A stretch of DNA of 9,355 bases from positions 1-9,355 of the forward strand of contig QIDJ01000214.1 in NCBI GenBank assembly GCA_003228395.1, written 5' to 3'. How positions within the stretch are numbered: the first letter of the stretch is position 1; every line of letters starts with the position of its first letter. The notes under the pieces are model-generated. The model searched no databases and was not told the DNA's origin. It was given only the letters and a program-made list of their open reading frames with translations. Source of the stretch: Flammeovirgaceae bacterium (GTDB lineage Bacteria; Bacteroidota; Bacteroidia; Cytophagales; Cyclobacteriaceae). Position numbers and translations under genes: made by a program. Positions 7,046 to 9,355 of this stretch are shown here, in pieces.

Positions 7046-7375
7046 TTACTTTCTGATACCAGGCCAGTCATTTACCTGGAGCATACCTACAACCACAATA
7101 CCGGTGAAAATTATAATTACCCCTTTGATTAAAAGCTGATTGTTAGTAAAATCACGAAGCAAATACCACAAAAGGTAGGCATACAATGCGGAAAACATGG
7201 AAAAGAGCGTGATGATCGATTTGGAGATAAGACTTTCCTGTTCTTCGAGAATAATATCGGAAAGCAGTATGCCTTTCGTAACGATCGTTACCTGTGTAAT
7301 CACAATGTTCCGGTAATCTTTTCGTTTTTCCTTCAACAATTCATTTGTGGAGAGTATCCGGTTAATGCGGATCAT
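7046..7375 (-). CDS. Small two-helix membrane protein, unknown family
   Basis: 109 residues from ATG 7373-7375 to TAA 7046-7048. The first 50 residues are polar and probably helical (NELLKEKRKDYRNIVITQ..., ending ILEEQESLISKS). Two hydrophobic segments follow, at about 53-72 (IITLFSMFSALYAYLLWYLL) and 81-101, joined by the short polar loop RDFTNNQ, so both ends are probably on the same, cytoplasmic, side. The basic tail ends GIRK. I do not recognise the family. Hydropathy is organised as expected for a real membrane protein, whereas the overlapping plus-strand frame is not. The gene is divergent from the diheme cytochrome gene across an 88-base gap, so the two could share a control region, but a functional link is not shown. 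Confidence 0.6.
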   Translation of the reverse strand: MIRINRILSTNELLKEKRKDYRNIVITQVTIVTKGILLSDIILEEQESLISKSIITLFSMFSALYAYLLWYLLRDFTNNQLLIKGVIIIFTGIVVVGMLQVNDWPGIRK

Positions 7376-7463
7376 ACGTTTTTTTATATCATATATTAAA
7401 TGTATGTTTAAACTTCTTAATTTAGCATTTGTAATTTATTAATCTAACCAACCTAAAAAAGTT
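7376..7463. promoter_or_regulatory. Divergent intergenic control region
   Basis: This 88-base AT-rich gap must carry promoters for the small membrane protein (leftward) and the cytochrome (rightward), unless either is read from elsewhere. I see TAGCATTTG at about 7424-7432, close to but one base longer than the Bacteroidota TAnnTTTG -7 element, and no exact match on either strand. Neither gene has a Shine-Dalgarno sequence. Confidence 0.35.
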
Positions 7464-8372
7464 ATGAAAAAGGCCTTGATCTTATCGCAAGTTTTGATAA
7501 CGTATGTTTCAAAACTAATTGGAGGAATCTTATTAATCACGGGACTTATATATATGTCCGGATGTAGCAATGATGATGAAGAAAATCAGGCAGCCAAAGA
7601 CCAGGCGGCTTACGATGCAGCTGACGCCATTAGAGGGGGCCGGTTATATGACAAATTTTGGAAGACAGATGACTATACCGGACCTGTTGATCCATCTGTA
7701 AATCAGAATGACATTGAAGATTTTGGTAATTTCTATCGTTGTAAACAATGCCACGGATGGGATGAAAAAGCGAAATTTGGGTGGTATATTGACCGGGCTC
7801 CTAAAGCGTCCAGACCTGATGTATCTTCTGAAGAATTAACCCATATGAAAAATGAAACGGATCTCCGCGATATGTTTGAGGAAGTTGCCCATGCCGGCGG
7901 TGCGGATGTGGATCCTGCCCGTACGGCTGACGGTACCGATCCATCGTTAGGTGGAAATGATATGCCTGATTTCAGCAAAATATTAACCGAAACTCAGATT
8001 TGGGACCTGGTAAAGTTCCTGAAAGAAGGGCAGCTTAATACAGAAAATTTGTATGATTTGGCTACTTCAGGAAGTTATCCTACCGGGTCAAAAACCATGA
8101 CCAATCTTGGGAGGGATGGAAGTGCATCTGCCGGAGATACTTTTTATACAAATAATTGTGCTAGCTGTCATGGAGCCGATGGTACACAAATTCTGCTTGA
8201 AGGAAAATCATTAGGTGCTTTTGCCCGGGGAGGGCCTCATGAAACACAACATAAAACCAAAAACGGGCACCCAGGATCGACCATGAAGGGGTTACCCGAT
8301 GCTACCGAAACGGACATTAAAAACCTGTTAAAAGCATTGGCTGACGAAACGAAATATCCTCCCGTCCTCTGA
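7464..8372 (+). CDS. Diheme c-type cytochrome lipoprotein
   Basis: 302 residues. The N-terminus has a Lys-Lys start, a hydrophobic stretch (about 17-31) and a lipobox-like YMSGC with Cys34, so export and lipid anchoring are predicted. Two heme c sites follow: CKQCH at 93-97 and CASCH at 232-236. Each has a plausible axial methionine downstream: Met167 in GGNDMPDF and Met274 in GSTMKGLP. The protein is thus two cytochrome c-like domains, about 50-190 and 215-300, joined by a Gly/Ser/Thr linker. The first domain is unusual in having about 70 residues between its heme motif and the methionine. Such proteins carry electrons in the periplasm or at a membrane surface. No oxidase or reductase partner lies in the window, so the partner is unknown. 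The gene is monocistronic: a divergent gene is upstream and an intrinsic terminator follows. ATG 7464 gives the signal peptide a proper positive start. Confidence 0.88.
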   Translation: MKKALILSQVLITYVSKLIGGILLITGLIYMSGCSNDDEENQAAKDQAAYDAADAIRGGRLYDKFWKTDDYTGPVDPSVNQNDIEDFGNFYRCKQCHGWDEKAKFGWYIDRAPKASRPDVSSEELTHMKNETDLRDMFEEVAHAGGADVDPARTADGTDPSLGGNDMPDFSKILTETQIWDLVKFLKEGQLNTENLYDLATSGSYPTGSKTMTNLGRDGSASAGDTFYTNNCASCHGADGTQILLEGKSLGAFARGGPHETQHKTKNGHPGSTMKGLPDATETDIKNLLKALADETKYPPVL

Positions 8373-8398
8373 GTTCAGTTACGGATATATTAATTTTA

Positions 8399-8430
8399 AA
8401 AACCGCCTTGATTAAAACCAAGGTGGTTTT
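8399..8430 (+). terminator. Intrinsic terminator after the cytochrome gene
   Basis: AAAACCGCCTTG (8399-8410) pairs with CAAGGTGGTTTT (8419-8430) over 12 positions, with one G-T wobble and an eight-base loop. The right arm runs into TTTTTT through 8432. It lies 26 bases after the cytochrome stop. The A-rich left arm means it could also act on the minus strand, but no minus-strand gene ends here. Confidence 0.9.
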
Positions 8431-8601
8431 TTATGTCGTTGAATTTATAAATATGTCCGCTCGCTGTTTTGGATAAGGAGGAAACTGTTTGTAACGACAT
8501 CTATTTCATGAAAGAATGATTCAGGTTGATGCTAACCGGCCGTTTACCAACACCCTGAAATCCGTACTTTTTCAGTACTAAAATTTTATTATTTTTGAAG
8601 C

Positions 8602-9355
8602 ATGGAAGTTCTTGGAATAGATATTGGTGGAACGGGCATAAAAGGAGCTCTGGTTGATATTGACAAGGGAGTATTTCTTGTTGAAGACCGATACAGGATA
8701 CCCACACCCGATCCTTCCACCCCGGAAAATGTAGTGAAAACGGTTGCTGAAATCGTCAGGTATTTTAACTGGAAAGGTCCCGTGGGATGCGGATTTCCGG
8801 CCCCTTTAAAAAACGATACCGTGCTCATGATGGCCAATCTGGATAAATCATGGGTGGGCGCAAACGCAGGTAAACTGATATTCGAACGTACCGGATGTCC
8901 GACCCATGTGGTGAATGATGTAGATGCCGCAGGCCTTGCCGAAATGACTTTCGGAGCTGGAAAGGGACATAAAGGCACCGTGATCATGATGGCCCTGGGT
9001 ACGGGTATTGGTACCGCCATCTTTACCGATGGTGTATTGTTGCCCAATACAGAATTTGGTCACATTATATTGAAAAACGGAAAAGAAGCTGAAAAATATG
9101 CGTCAAGTGTGGTTCGGAAAACAAAAGAGCTGGAATGGAAAGATTGGACAAACCGCCTGAATAAAATCATCAAATATATCGACATGCTGCTCACGCCGGA
9201 TATGTATATCATCGGCGGTGGTGTAGTAAAATATCATGAGCAGTTCCTGCCTATGCTCAAATCAGATGCGGAGATTGTTCCGGCAAAACTGCTGAATCAT
9301 GCCGGCATTATAGGTTCAGCGCTTTCGTTTAAATATGCCGAAGATCATATCAGGC
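8602..9355 (+). CDS. ppgK: Polyphosphate glucokinase, ROK family (3' end cut by window edge)
   Basis: ATG 8602 opens 251 codons with no stop before the edge. The enzyme phosphorylates glucose to glucose 6-phosphate using inorganic polyphosphate (and in some relatives ATP). Visible motifs: the phosphate loop GIDIGGTGIKG (5-15), RIPTPDPSTPENV (32-44), the segment NLDKSW (79-84), the catalytic Asp106 in VVNDVDAAGLAEM (103-115), LGTGIGTAIF (132-141), PNTEFGH (148-154) and IIGGGV (203-208). The PTP-x-PSTPE, DKSW and PNTE-x-GH patterns are typical of PpgK and not of general ROK glucokinases. The ROK zinc-binding CxCGxxGC motif is absent, also as in PpgK. Length is close to the usual 250-270, so only the tail is missing. 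It is separated from the cytochrome gene by a terminator, so it has its own promoter somewhere in 8433-8601. It would phosphorylate the glucose released by the GH65 phosphorylase at the other end of the window. Confidence 0.92.
   Translation, partial: MEVLGIDIGGTGIKGALVDIDKGVFLVEDRYRIPTPDPSTPENVVKTVAEIVRYFNWKGPVGCGFPAPLKNDTVLMMANLDKSWVGANAGKLIFERTGCPTHVVNDVDAAGLAEMTFGAGKGHKGTVIMMALGTGIGTAIFTDGVLLPNTEFGHIILKNGKEAEKYASSVVRKTKELEWKDWTNRLNKIIKYIDMLLTPDMYIIGGGVVKYHEQFLPMLKSDAEIVPAKLLNHAGIIGSALSFKYAEDHIR

Noticed and set aside
6912..7139. Plus-strand 75-codon open frame overlapping the small membrane protein gene
   Set aside because: No recognisable motif; the minus-strand frame over most of it has two well-formed membrane helices and a sensible start.
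8590..8597. Exact Bacteroidota -7 type box TATTTTTG before the polyphosphate glucokinase gene
   Set aside because: It lies only 4 bases before the ATG at 8602, so a transcript starting from it would lack a leader and part of the gene, and no TTTG is placed suitably upstream.
8589..9047. Long minus-strand open frame opposite the polyphosphate glucokinase
   Set aside because: The plus-strand frame carries clear ROK/PpgK motifs; the minus frame has no family features and is a shadow.
1..9355. Search for a CRISPR array, transposon ends, tRNA or integrase
   Set aside because: No regularly spaced direct repeats, no transposase or integrase frames, and no tRNA-like T-loop or acceptor stem were seen on either strand.

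Overview
The window most likely comes from a member of the Bacteroidota (Bacteroidetes). The evidence is indirect. Base composition is moderately AT-rich. None of the genes has a convincing Shine-Dalgarno sequence before its start, which is typical of that phylum. The gene types also fit: beta-phosphoglucomutase next to a GH65 phosphorylase, a lipobox c-type cytochrome, an orphan KamA-family protein and a polyphosphate glucokinase. No 16S rRNA or other marker gene is present, so the genus is not assigned.

Layout from left to right. Bases 1-141 are the 3' end of pgmB, followed 30 bases later by a complete GH65 disaccharide phosphorylase (172-2487); the two look like one operon. A DoxX-type membrane protein follows on the same strand (2683-3144), probably a separate unit. 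An SDR oxidoreductase lies on the minus strand (3512-4282). Then comes a strongly AT-rich, gene-poor stretch (about 4283-5037) holding the N-terminal remnant of a DinB-family protein (4619-4771). A small CutA-like protein follows (5038-5352) and converges on a minus-strand KamA-family radical SAM protein (5500-6828). A small two-helix membrane protein (7046-7375, minus) is divergent from a diheme c-type cytochrome lipoprotein (7464-8372, plus), which ends at a clear intrinsic terminator (8399-8430). The window closes inside a ROK-family polyphosphate glucokinase (8602 to the edge), missing only its last residues.

How the genes fit together. The carbohydrate genes at the two ends form a coherent route. 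A GH65 phosphorylase splits an alpha-linked diglucoside (most likely maltose) with phosphate into beta-glucose 1-phosphate and glucose. PgmB turns the sugar phosphate into glucose 6-phosphate, and the polyphosphate glucokinase phosphorylates the free glucose. Such a route would take one maltose to two glucose 6-phosphates without spending ATP. The genes between the ends (DoxX, SDR, CutA-like, KamA-like, cytochrome) show no shared pathway and look like ordinary mixed chromosomal content. I found no CRISPR array, transposase, integrase, tRNA or rRNA, and no convincing undescribed multi-gene system. The items most worth a second look are the KamA homologue with an altered cofactor loop, the diheme lipoprotein, the decayed AT-rich patch, and the ATP-independent sugar route.
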